DNA of 64,000 nucleotides from Ixodes scapularis (lineage: Eukaryota; Arthropoda; Arachnida; Ixodida; Ixodidae), in assembly GCF_016920785.2 (NCBI RefSeq), contig NW_024609837.1, positions 22,997,565 to 23,061,564 of the forward strand, written 5' to 3'. Position numbers and translations under genes: made by a program. Every line of letters starts with the position of its first letter. Position 1 is the stretch's first letter. Positions 12,930 to 24,104 of the stretch are shown piece after piece. Under the pieces are notes generated by a model. That model did no database searches. It was given only the letters and a program-made list of their open reading frames with translations, and was not told the origin of the DNA.

Positions 12930-14600
12930 TAACTGAATAAAAAAAATTCAAAGTGGTGTTAAGATAGCGAAAACTAAATGTAACAAGGCCTACTTAACTC
13001 AGTATAAACCAATCCTCGTAAATATGGGAGAACTATATGTCCTGGAAAAGATGACTATATTCATAATCTCTGCAACGGATTCAAGGAAGTGTTAACAAAC
13101 GTCGAATGAGCTACTGCCTTTAATAACTATTTTGCATCTGTGTTTACTTTAAACCGGTTACCAATTCTATGTGACCAAATATCTAGAGTGCTTCGCGCTT
13201 AATGTAAACCCATCATATTTTACCCAAACGGTATCTTAGATGCCACTGAAAAGCTCCCTCAAAGCTCAGCTCCTGGCAACGACGATATTTTTCTTAAAAT
13301 ATTAAAAATAACAAAGCACACACCCTGCCACCTTTTTTGCCGCCTATTTCAACAACCACTCAACTTAATCTCTCTACTGGGACTGGAGACTCGTGAGAGT
13401 TTACCCCTATATTATAAACTACGAGTCAAAAATTCAAATAATATATGACAATCAGCATGGCTTAATAATGTGAAACCCAGCTTTTTTAATTCGTTATGGA
13501 CCTTCACGCCAATTACCACTTTAAACCTACTAACGCCATTTGTGTTAATTTCTCAAAAGCATTTGACACGAAACGTGTCAAATGCTTTTGACTTTTGCTA
13601 ACGACTTCTGTATAAACTAACTGAACTAAACATTAATCCTTCTATTATTCAATAGATATCTGAATTCTGAACTAGCCGTAAACAGGCCGCTCATCTTGTT
13701 CAGGACAAATCACCCACACTCCCCGTCATCTCAGGCGTTCCACAGGGCAGCGTTCTGGGTCCACTGTTATTTCCTGTATATATTAATGACCTTCCTCTTC
13801 ATTTAACATCTTCAGTCAGTATCTTTGAAGACGACTGTGTCATTTATTGTTATATTACTAATTCAGATGATCATCTATCATTTCAACAATATTTAAATCG
13901 GGTTTAACTCCGGTGCAAGACCTGGCAGATGAAGGTCAACGTAACCAAGATCAAACTGCTAACATTTACTGGCCAAAAAACATCCTTTAATACGGAACTA
14001 CATGTTACTAAGACGGCTTCTCAAAAAGGTATCAAGCTATAAATACCTAGGCGTAACATTTTTTGATGACCTAACTTGGAATACTCACATTGACACTATA
14101 GTGGCTAGCACATGTAAATCTTTAGGATATATTAAACGTACCATATACCTCACCTTCCCGTTGTGTGAAACTAACTACATATAAAACTTTCGTCAGATCA
14201 AAATTAGACTACGCTAACTTTTGGTGGCCCCATCAAGCGTGCCTTATTAACAAACTCGAATAGGTTCAGAATAAAACACCTCGTTTTATATCGCACGACT
14301 GCTTACGAACATTAAGCATAACTGCATTAAAATCAAATCTAGAGCGTCATCCATTAACTGGAAGAACTAAACTTACTCGACGTGTGATGTTTCACAAAAT
14401 CTACCCTTCCTTTTCTTCTTTTTATGGCAATTACTGTCACCCGCCATCTCATATCGATTTGCGTCTTGACTGCAAATTAAAAGTAAATCCTCTACTCGCG
14501 AAAAGTAATAAATTTCAAAAATTTCCCGCTTTTACAACTTATCATTGGCTGGAGGATTTCGCTTCCTGAAATAATCGTGCTCGAAACTAATCAGGCTAAA
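12930..14600 (+). pseudogene. Second decayed LINE of the CR1/Jockey-like type
   Basis: Recognisable pieces in several frames are SSAPGNDDI near 13262-13290 (the start of reverse transcriptase), VNFSKAFDT near 13545-13570, VPQGSVLGPLLF near 13737-13772, and a catalytic box reading FEDD, in place of the usual F/YADD, near 13827-13838. YKYLGVTF near 14038-14062 follows (frame 14002-14184), then the C-terminal domain to about 14569. Many stops and frameshifts interrupt it. The SKAFD motif is immediately followed by an inverted copy of itself (13554-13590). No clear 3' tail was found. Confidence 0.8.
13554..13590. repeat. Perfect 17-bp palindrome inside a LINE RT motif
   Basis: The arm 13554-13570 (CAAAAGCATTTGACACG) is the exact inverse of 13574-13590, with the three-base spacer AAA. 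It coincides with the codons for the reverse transcriptase SKAFD motif. Confidence 0.95.
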
Positions 14601-16608
14601 TTTGGTGATATTTGCACAGCACACTTCACAAGTGTTTTTCTTAGTCAAAATTTTTATTCAGTATCACGTCCCCCATTCTTTGCTTGTGTTTTATATGACC
14701 TGCAGAATATCATTAATAGAAGAGTTATTCGGCAACCTTCACTCTTAATTCTTTGTACTTGGTCCGCCGCTCATGTAGTGCACCTTATTGAAGTTCCTTT
14801 GAGGAATGTTAGACTGAATTGAAAAGTAGCTGACCATACAAATGTCTACAAGCGTCAGCTAAATAGCAGATATTTTAATATCAAATGAATCATTGTGAAA
14901 CAGACCTAAAAATTGTGCGCCTTCGTCAATCCCATCTCTAATATCATTACTTTATATTGCAAAAATGCGTACGTATTATGGTCTGCCGAATTTGTAGCTT
15001 ATGAATACAATTTTCGAACAACCTAAATACTAAATAAAACCAACCTGGTACATTTTCCCCGTTCGCTTCATAAACTTTTAAAACGGCCGGTAACTAATTA
15101 TAGTGTATATTTTGATGTGTTGCATCGCCAAACAATATTACATTTGTTTTTTGTTAGTAGCTGTGCATATCTTCTTAACTACTTACCGAGACAGTAATAC
15201 AACTTGTTGGGTCGGAAAATCGAAACAACTATTATCTGGAATAAATTTTAAAAATTGTTACGAAAGCCATTCGACGAAATATCTGAGAAATTGTTGACAC
15301 ATTAAGTCGGAGCGGTAATTGTGTGAGTAGTCATTTTTGGGCAACCTATATCTGCAAAGGCTTGGCAAAATTTCACTTCACGAACTCAAAAACAATGACA
15401 GTGGGCAAGTTACTTCCCGCATCAACCATATATTTTCTTTTTTTTTTTTGACAAGGTGATCTTAAATTTTTGAACATAATTACGTTAAACACTATGAATC
15501 AGCTTCCGACTTCTCGTCACGCGACATGATAATGTAGCATTTTTTCTAGCAAGACATGAATGAAAAGGGTTTTTCTTTTCCATTTGGCCAAAACAACTTA
15601 CAATGACCTACACCTTACTAATTTGAAATCGACAAAACAAACATTTAGTTTACCAATGACGTACCGCCACTTCGATTAAAATATTGAACAGTCATTATTT
15701 CCCTGCTTGCATGCCAAACAAAATACGTCGGTTGCAAAAGCTGCTCTAAGTACTAAGAAAGACATTGTAACAAATGAAACAAACTGTCTAATGTTATGAC
15801 TAAAAAAAAAGTCAAGAATTAGACTATCTTAACTAAGTTGTCAACCACTTGATTATAACCAAACGACTAGGGTGTTTATGTAAATCAGCCTTATCACTGC
15901 TGCCAAGCGTTAACGTTTTTCAATCTATATCAAATGCTAACGTGCTAAAAAAAAAAAGTTCTCAATTTTTTTTTTTTTTTTTTCAAATTACATAATTATA
16001 TTATTACTATCAAAGCTCTTCATATTCAAAACCAGGAGCCTGGCGCCAAAACTAGGAAATAGCTTATAGAAACTTAGCTTACGGCACAACGAGTGTCTGC
16101 GGTTATATGAATGAAACCCTATAGGCCCTAAAAACGTCTCAGAGTTCACTTTAGTGCAGAAAACGGAAACAGCCAATCAAGGTGAACAATGCAACATTTT
16201 CAGCGAATGACGGTGGTCATAATCCAATTAGACGTGAGGAATGCGATGTCCATACGAAAAATGAGCAGGTAAAACGTCATGTATGATTATCTCAATGCGC
16301 ATCTCATTTTTATTGGTCGGATCTTATTGTCTGCTTCAGTCGTTCGCTTAGATCCGTTAAATGTTCATAGTGATCGGATGTCTCTGCGTTCGGAGGAAAT
16401 ATTTGTGATCCCATACTTCATTGTGAGTGTATATATTGGATGAAATCGGGGTGAAAGACTATGATGCTTTGTTTACATGAATTCGACCACAGCTCATTGA
16501 TTCCAGAGGGGACCAGTCACACGTGCCTGGCTCTTCTACTTCTTCCTCTTCCGCCCAATCACAGTTGACAAATACTCATGATTCGATGGACTATAATCCC
16601 ATCAGCCT
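14601..16608. other. AT-rich non-coding DNA, no gene recognised
   Basis: Frames are short and unrecognised. A homopolymer T run lies at about 15966-15983. Nothing structured was seen. Confidence 0.5.
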
Positions 16609-16612
16609 ATAT

Positions 16613-17341
16613 AGGGTGTCCCGAGTCGCCAAGCTCGATCTAAAATGGACCATAAAAATTTACGCCTGAACGTAGCAATCCAAACTTTTCGTCAAAGGTG
16701 TATTTCACAGGTCGGCTTTTTCTTGAAATTTTGAAATCCTAGCTCTCTTCCTATAAAAGAACAGGGCCAAGAAACTTGCCAGGGTCAATGGCGGGCGGCG
16801 ACGCAGACGACCAAGTCGAGTTGCGGGGCAAATTTGGCGCTCGCATTGACAGATAGCTCTACCTCATTATTGAGACTGCTTGCGATTATCGTGGTTAATT
16901 AAAATTAACACTATCTTTTTGTAATGCACTTTTGGTTAAAAACTAAATGCGGACAATGAAAGCAAAACTTAAAGGGAAAAAACACGTTTGCATAACGACG
17001 GTGCTTTTGCTGCCAACAAATTTCGTCTGCGTGTCGTCTGCGTGACGACTGCTTTAGTTCGCAAGTCGACTACGCCTTTGGACGCTGCTCCCGACGCCAT
17101 ATATCAATATGCGCGGCAAACGCACCCCGCCACTCGACTCCGCCGTCTGCGCCTCCGTCCGCCTTTGACTCCCGGCAAGTTTCTTGGCCCTATTTTTTAC
17201 AGAAAGGGAGCTACGCTTTATAATTTTAGAAAAGAAAAACGACCTGTGAAATACACCTCTGACGAAAAGTTTAGATTGCTTCGTGCAGACGTCGATTTTT
17301 ACGGTCCGTTTTAGATCGAGCCTGGTGACTTGAACCACCCT
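16613..17341. mobile_element. Long-TIR non-autonomous DNA transposon, 729 bp
   Basis: The two ends are long inverted repeats of about 240 bp (16613 to about 16860, and about 17075-17341), roughly 80% alike. Both begin AGGGTG; shared words further in include CTCGATCTAAAA, CTTTTCGTC and GGGCCAAGAAACTTGCC. ATAT flanks both sides (16609-16612 and 17342-17345), a likely 4-bp target duplication. The spacer is AT-rich and no transposase is present. A 108-codon frame on the plus strand crosses the right arm and is not supported. I cannot assign the superfamily. Confidence 0.75.
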
Positions 17342-17346
17342 ATATC

Positions 17347-17440
17347 GGGGGTCTCAAACACGCGGCCCGCGACTCTCTGGGACGCGGCCCGCAAACATTC
17401 CGCTGCTGCCGAGCCCCCGTTCCCTTTCCTCGAGCCCTAC
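17347..17440 (+). mobile_element. Fragment resembling a hAT terminus
   Basis: GGGGGTCTCAAACACGCGGCCCGC has the form of a widespread hAT-type end (GGTCTCAAAC followed by GCGGCCCGC). A second GACGCGGCCCGC follows about 30 bases later. It lies immediately next to the target duplication of the preceding element. No inverted partner was found. Confidence 0.4.
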
Positions 17441-18070
17441 ATGCGTTATAAATAAGTTTTAATATCGTCGATCCAGTTCAGCTCGAAAAGGTGCTTGGCT
17501 CATATAACTTGTTCATACTTTTTGCACTATTCTGTATTCATTTGGACTTAGTATTGCGTCGTCTAAACATTTGCTTCTGAGCCCTTTCTTTTGTAAACCC
17601 ACCGGAACAGCAATGCCACTACTAGGCTACAAGTGCAAGCTCTTTACTCAAAGGAGCACCCCGGCTGAACGAATTCTCGTTCAGCAAAAGCAACTGCCAA
17701 AGATTATCTTGTCGAAAAATACCTTTCAAATGCATGCATTTTTATAATGTTAAAAAATCACTATGAAACCAAAAAATGACCGCATCTCCACGTGGTGAAT
17801 GATGTTGATTGGGGCGAAGCTCTGGTGGTGCTGATGATACTGATTTTATTGTTCATAGGTAGTGCTAACGGTGATGATTTTTTTATTGCTCATAGGTTGG
17901 GCTGAGTTCCGGGTTACGTTTCGACTTCATTATGACTGCTTTATGGTCGGTGAAATGCAGAGCCACGGTGGTTCTTCTAGCGGATCAGCTTGGATCCGCT
18001 AGAAGCCGTGGGAACGCGTCTCCACCGCTTAAGTCAACGGTCCATGTCAGGAAGAGAATGTGTGGTATGG
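17441..18070. other. Non-coding DNA with a small palindrome
   Basis: No gene is recognised. A palindrome at about 17974-18006 has 13-base arms (CTTCTAGCGGATC and its inverse). Confidence 0.5.
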
Positions 18071-18079
18071 ATCGTGGTT

Positions 18080-18232
18080 ATATACGCATTTGAGCATTTG
18101 ACCGCAGCGCCCTCTCGTTTATAAACGTTGAGCCAATGCATGCAAAGTTTAACGCGATTATATACGCATTTGACCGCAGCGCCTTCTCCTGTAAAGACGT
18201 TGAGTGGCTACATGCAACGTTTCATCCATGAC
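18080..18232 (+). repeat. Two-copy direct repeat, period about 80 bp
   Basis: TTATATACGCATTTGA and CCGCAGCGCC followed by TCTC occur twice in the same order. Each copy is followed by a related stretch containing ACGTTGAG and CATGCAA. Confidence 0.7.
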
Positions 18233-18285
18233 AGAAACCCCAGCTCTTGAGTTACTACCACATCTCAGAGCCCCGTACTCGTCCC

Positions 18286-18367
18286 GCAGTCGTGGCTGAG
18301 TGGTTAAGAAGATGGACTAGAAATCCATTGGGGTCTCCCCACACAGGTTGGAATCCTGTCGACTGCG
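18286..18367 (+). tRNA. tRNA-Ser(AGA)-like sequence, probably the head of a SINE
   Basis: An 82-nt sequence folds as a serine tRNA. The 7-bp acceptor stem GCAGTCG pairs with CGACTGC, the anticodon loop contains AGA, and there is the extended variable arm typical of Ser tRNAs. The T loop reads TTGGAAT where functional tRNAs have TTCGAAT. This changes position 56, which makes a conserved tertiary contact, and also spoils the B box. A T-rich stretch follows. This change and the attached repeat body argue for a pseudogene or SINE head over a working tRNA. Confidence 0.6.
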
Positions 18368-18478
18368 CAAACAATTTTTGTTTTTCTTTTTATGTGAGCA
18401 CGTGTGCCGGCCGGATGGACGGACGGACGGGCGGACAAGGCTAGACCCTAAGGAGCTTCGCCCCTAAAACTGCCGTAG
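18286..18478 (+). repeat. tRNA-Ser-derived SINE
   Basis: The tRNA-Ser-like head is followed by a T-rich link, a GGAC tandem stretch (about 18411-18440) and the tail GGAGCTTCGCCCCTAAAAC. tRNA-Ser-derived SINEs are known from hard ticks (the Ruka family); I infer a relationship from the architecture only. Confidence 0.5.
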
Positions 18479-18479
18479 A

Positions 18480-19271
18480 TATTCCTAATGACTGCTGAGC
18501 CATTGTGCGACAGGGTAAGGACGGCGTGCTTGATAGCGTTCTATTGAAAACTGCCAGTACGTTGGCGTTTTAGATCCTATAACATCAGGCTGGGCCCGAA
18601 GTAGTAGTATATGCAAAGGACAGCTAAAATTGGCAAAACGGTGAGCTTAGAAAAAGCATAAAACACGAGGCACCCCTAGAGTATTACTTACATTCGAATG
18701 AGTTTCAGACCGCTGCCTTATATATTGGGTGTTGAAGAGGAAGAAAAAGGAGGGTTAGGTACACACGATATTCTCCCTCCTAATTCGATAAGCTGCGATC
18801 GTATCTATGCAAGCGCAGAAGTCAACTAGGAAGCGCCATGAAACAAAATAAGATGGTGCAACACCTTTTCCAATTTCAGAAGGCCAATCACATTATCGAT
18901 CCAGATCACAGGAAGACGCAAAGTAATGCGACTTGAGCGACGCGAGAGAAACAGCTATCTTCCTGCCCTTACAAAAAATATCAATGAGTTTCAATTGAGT
19001 TTCTAATGCACTATTTAAGAATAAATTATGAACTCAATTGAAACTCAATGATAATTTTCGCAGAAGTGAACTGGGAGGACTTCACTGCGCCTGTAGAATA
19101 GTCACATACGACACTGACCCTCACTTTTCACCTTACGTTGGACCGCATGATGACACTATAGAAGCCACCGAAACCGATCTAATACATCCGCCGCGGCCCG
19201 TTGGGGTGCGAAGCGGGACATACACCCTACAAAAAGGGTGTCACCTTACTCCCTTTTGTTCCATGTCACCT
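18480..19271. other. Non-coding DNA with one 23-bp-arm hairpin
   Basis: No gene is recognised. An inverted repeat at 18980-19002 and 19031-19052 shares TGAGTTTCAATTGAGTT and its inverse across a loop of about 28 bases. Confidence 0.5.
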
Positions 19272-19622
19272 TACACCCTTTTGTCCCATATAATGCATCC
19301 CAAAACTTCAATTCGACGTACAGCGCACTATAGTCGAACAGACGGCCCCAAATTTTACGAGGGGCTTGATAACGGTGCGATATAACTCATTAAATAGTTA
19401 AATTGCATATCAGAGACCACAAAAAGAAAATCCTAAGGTTTTGCAATAAAGCCCAAAAAAAAAAAGATTTTTTCGTGTTCAGTAAAACGTACATTAGCTA
19501 TTTTAATAAGTTGTACCACACGGCTATCAAGCCTCTCGTGAAAGGTAGTACGTCAGGTTGACATTAGAGCGCTGTACGTCCAACTGAAGTTTTGGGGTGT
19601 ATTGTAGTGGACAAAGGGTGTA
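19272..19622. mobile_element. MITE with about 65-bp terminal inverted repeats
   Basis: The left arm (19272-19336) and right arm (about 19556-19622) are inverted copies sharing ACACCCTTT, CCCAAAACTTCA and GACGTACAGCGC. The whole is about 350 bp with no transposase. A further copy of the arm start (CACCTTACTCCCTTTTG) lies just outside at about 19240-19256. The target duplication is not clear. Confidence 0.6.
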
Positions 19623-19743
19623 AAAATAGACATATACATATATATATTTTTTTTTTCTGAGAGTGTAGGAAAAGAGGGCATTCGAATACCTGTATACAGA
19701 CCTGCACCGTGAAACGTATTCGGTCGCCTTCGTTCGAGACGAC

Positions 19744-22429
19744 ACTTGGGTCATTCCATGCCAAAGGAGACGGCAAGTTTCGTCATATTTTGGATATGCT
19801 TGAAAAAAATAGTATGAATAAAGACACATTTGAAAGTAAGTATGGCTAAGTTTGAGAGCTGAATTATGTTTTTTTTTTGCTGACGTCATGCTCCAAAGTG
19901 CCGGGAATTTGACAAAACCTCCTGTATTTCGAAAAATTGGCGAAAAAAAGCTATTCTTACCACATAATTTTACGTTTGCATACATTCAAGCATAAATATA
20001 TTCTATCTTATCTTGAAAGAAAAACACCTTACGCCGCCATTTTGGGTCCAGACAGGAACTCCAAACCGAAGTAAATTTTTAAGATTTCTTGCTTTTTTTT
20101 AGTCAACTTGAAATTAAAATTTGACTAAGAAACTTTTTCTACTTATTTTCATGAACCTTATACTCGACTAGGTTTCATTACATCAGTAAAAATTTATTCG
20201 GACAGTTTTTAATTAAATGGTGAATATGACACTTTCTTCAAAAACTGCCCTATAGAGGGTAAAAAAAAGCCATGTGGGCAACGGTGCTCGCATTTTCTGA
20301 AATAGCCGAAAGTTTAACCGACCCCACCTGTTCAACATATCAAAAAATTGGAAAAGTAATTTTCGTTATTTTGGAGACATTATTTTTTAAATATGAGGCA
20401 GAACAGCATCACCTCCAGGGGTCCACCTCGTCGGGAACGCACGCCGTCGTCTGCTACGGTCGAGTGAAACACTGCACGGGGTACTTACTTTCGTTAATTA
20501 TATTTGTATAGCTAAAGCTGAGGATCTTGACACTATGACATGTCTATTTATAGTGACTAGAGAGTGCATATTTTTTTTTCTCTAAACTATATGTCCGGGT
20601 GCGCTTGCAAGTTGAATAGCGACAACTCGAAATATTGTTTGGGATACTTTTTATCAAAGCCGGAACAAAGCAGATTTGCAGCTCACCGACGTTTTTGTTT
20701 CTTATGTAGATAAATATAAAATATGGTCAAGAAATACTATATCACGATTAGAATATCAGTGTCTCATTAGCTTTCAGTTCATGTCATAGGCTAGAACACT
20801 GCGCACGTCTGGAACGTCATGGGTGTGAACCGTCTGCCGCGATGTCTTAAATTCGCATGGAAAACTCTTCCTGCACGATGGACGTGGGGTTTATTTTAGC
20901 CACCACGTAATAATATTCTTTTGGCACGCTAATTTGAAGGCTTTAATTCCACTTTACATGTGCTCAGGTGACTGGAGACAAAGCCGTCATCTACTAACCG
21001 AGTTTGTGAACGCAGACGGTTCATCAAAATTGGTTAGCAGACGGCGCGTCTTCCCTTTTTGGTCATACTGCGTTTGCTTGTAAAAAATAAAATAGTGAAC
21101 GCTGGAGATCGTCAAGGATGCCGAGCGATAACGGTGATTTTCCTCCTTTTCAACGAAAAGGTATTGGGGTGGAAATACATAGTGCAACTGAAGTACAGAG
21201 AGTGAAACATTAAAAGAAACAGAAAATTAAGAGTGGATACTCAGGCCAACGGCCATTCGAAGGTTATAACACAACAAAAGCATGTTGCGTGTTTACCACT
21301 TGTAAAATATATGTCTCCCCTATATGAAAAAAAGTTCTGTGTTGTGCTCCTATCGAAAACCCCTTAATATGAGTATTCGCCTGCCCTTTCTGGGTATATT
21401 GATATCTTATCTGAGTGACAGCTGTACATAGTATTTCTGGACTATATATTACATTCATGTACATAAGAAAAAAAGAAATGTCGATGAACTACAAATGTGC
21501 TTTGTTTCGGCTTTGATAAAAAGTATCCCAAACAGTATTCGAGTTGTCGCTATTCAACTTGCAAGCGCACCCAAACATATTGTTTAGACCAAAAAAAATA
21601 TCCCCTTTCTAGTCACTATAAATAGACATGTCATAATGTCAAGATTCTTAGCGTTAGCTATACAAATATAGTTAACGAAATTAAGTTCCCCGTGCAGTGT
21701 TTCGCTCGACCGTACCAGACGACGGCGTGCGTTGCCGACAAGGTGGACACCTGGAGGCGATGTTGTTCTGCCTCATATTTAAAAAATAATTTCTCCAAAA
21801 TATCAAAAAGTACTTTTCTAATTTTTTTATATGTTGAACAGATGGGGTCGGTTAAACTTTTGGCTATTTCAGAAAATGCGAGCACCGTTGCCCACATGGC
21901 TTTTTTTTTTTTACCCTCTATAGGGCAGTTTTTGAAGAAAGTGTCATATTCACCATTTAATTAAAAACTGTCCGAATAATTTTTTTACTGTTATAATGCA
22001 ACCTAGTCGAGTATAAGGTTTATAGAAATCAGCAGAAAAAGTTACTTAATCAAATTTTAATTTCAAGTTGTCTAAAAAAAATCAAGAAATCTTAAAAATT
22101 TGCTTCGGTTTGGAGTGCCTGTCTGGACCCAAAATGGCGGCGTAAGGTGTTTTCCTTTCAAGGTAAGATAGAATATATTTATGCTTGATTGCATGCAAAC
22201 GTAAAATTATGTGGTAAAAATAGCCTTTTTTTAGCATTTTTTTTAAATACAGGAGGTTTTCTCAAATTCCCGGCACTTTGGAGCATGATGTCAGCAAAAA
22301 TAAACATAATTCAGCCCTCAAACTTAGCCATCCTTACTTTCAAATGTGTCTTTATTCATAATATTTTTTTCAAGCTTATCCAAAATATGACGAAAATTGC
22401 CGTCTCCTTTGGCATGGAAGGACCCACTT
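19744..22429. mobile_element. Foldback element with inverted arms of about 1 kb
   Basis: The left arm (19744 to about 20740) and right arm (about 21432-22429) are inverted copies. By eye they are about 94% alike over most of their length and less toward the centre, with a spacer of about 690 bp. Both arms carry the same landmark words (for example GGGCAACGGTGCTCGCATTTTC and GACATGTCTATTTATAGTGACTAG, each split here by my reading). Each arm has one 79-codon frame starting MWATVLAFSEIA (20272-20511 plus; 21658-21897 minus). The two predicted proteins differ at 16 of 79 positions, and most base differences change the residue, so I do not regard the frame as selected. The spacer has no recognisable transposase. 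The superfamily is unknown. Confidence 0.8.
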
Positions 22430-24100
22430 GGCAAAGATCCACTGACGCAGTAGTTATACAGTAACTTGTGTCCATTTAATACCGCAACATTCCAGCTTCT
22501 TACGAACGTGGCAACCAACTCAATAAGTAGCTTTGTACGTAGCAAACGAAGCGCAGATGTTCCCGGGTGACTCTCAGTCGTAACCCAACGAAATCTATAA
22601 TCAAACGTTGTCAGATGCTACTCTGTGCGCAAACATTTCATGTTACATAGACCGGCGTATGTATAAAGCGCTTTGGTGTTCTATGCGCCGAATGCGAACC
22701 CAACCTAAACTATCACTCGCAAGTTACCACATAAAACTCAGATGCCTGTAATTTGTGTTTAGTTATCGCAGCCGTTCCACAACCCCCAAACAAACAACCA
22801 GAAAAAAATTCTTCTCGAAAGCCATAAAGAGCATCGTGTAAGATCCGTAAAAAAAACGGCAACACAACATTCCCCCCCCCCCCCCCCCCCCCCCTTTCCA
22901 AGAGCGAGAACACCACAAGAAGCAGAGGGCTCCAAGCAGACAACCCATGTTCCGCGGAGTGCGCACCGCAATCCATCCAGCGAAAACACAGACAAAAAAA
23001 AAAAGAAAAAACAAAGACACAGAAACAAAACAGAAGGATTAAAAATCAGTTTGGGTGGAAAGACGAGAGGCTAATTAATTTGGTGGCCGACGTTTTCCTC
23101 GCTTGCCTTTCCCAACATAATGTTGCCCGCGCGAGAAGAAGACTGCCCAAGCTCAAACTAGGGACCTACCGTATAATGACCACCTGCGTAAAACAAATAA
23201 GCAGCAGCATGTGTGTGTTGGTGCGTGTGTGTCTGTGTGTGTGTACGCTAGCTGCTGCCGCGCGGACTCCTTGGTAATTTTTATATACGGCCAGCCGAGC
23301 GCTTTGCTCGCGGTGTACTACGCGTCCGCCGATTTAATTTCGGGTTAGTCCCAGAGAAGTTCCGGACCGCCTTCCCGACCATATTTTTTCTTCTTGCCTC
23401 CCCCCCCCCCCCCCTTCTTTTTTTTTTACCCCGCTGGCTTCTATCTGTAATATTTTTATTGTTTTGTTTTGATTTTTTATATACTCTCAATTGCGCATGC
23501 GCGTCTCCAGTTTAAAGTTCCAATATCGTTCAGTGAACGTTAGTGGCACTAGACGCAAGAGATAAGGCTTTCTAGGTTTTATCTGCCAGCTTTCTGGCTT
23601 TCAGCGTTCCCCTCGTTTCGTTTTGATTTTTTTTTTTCGTAATAGCTGTGTCATGCGACTAGAGATATTATACCACCTCAGCTCACTTCTCGTGGGGATG
23701 ACGACGAGAACATCGTGATTTCCTGACATTTTATTTCATTTTCGTTCATAAGTAAGGATTCAAATTCAGGTATATGAAGCCCCTCCCCCCCCCCTACACA
23801 CCAAACGCACACACACCAATATAAAATGAGCAATTTGTAGATAACTTGCAGTCATCAGTCACAAAACGAAAACACAGTTTATGTCAGCCAAAAAATAATG
23901 AAAGCACTTGAGTTCTGTGCAAACTTTCAGTGGCAAACTTTCAGTGGCATGGCAAATCAGACATGTCAACAAATTCCAAGGCAAGCTTTCCTCCGCGTCA
24001 GTGTTACGGCAGGTGTAGCATTTCTGCCTATCCGACCGTTTCGTAAAAGCTTGTCACATGAGCGATGCATATCCGGTACGCTGTACTAAATCCGCATTAC
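22430..24100. other. Non-coding DNA with poly-C runs
   Basis: No gene is recognised. Long C runs occur at about 22871-22893 and 23400-23415, and a GT-rich microsatellite at about 23213-23243. Glycine-rich minus-strand frames here are products of the poly-C run. Confidence 0.5.
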
Positions 24101-24104
24101 TCCG

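Noticed and set aside
16988..17314. 108-codon plus-strand frame
   Set aside because: It lies across the spacer and arm of a long-inverted-repeat element, with a mirrored frame on the other strand.
18286..18367. Functional tRNA-Ser gene
   Set aside because: The conserved T-loop cytosine (position 56) is replaced by G and a SINE-like body follows, so a SINE head or pseudogene is more likely.
22713..23028. Glycine-rich and phenylalanine-rich minus frames
   Set aside because: Produced by the poly-C run at 22871-22893 and A-rich tracts.
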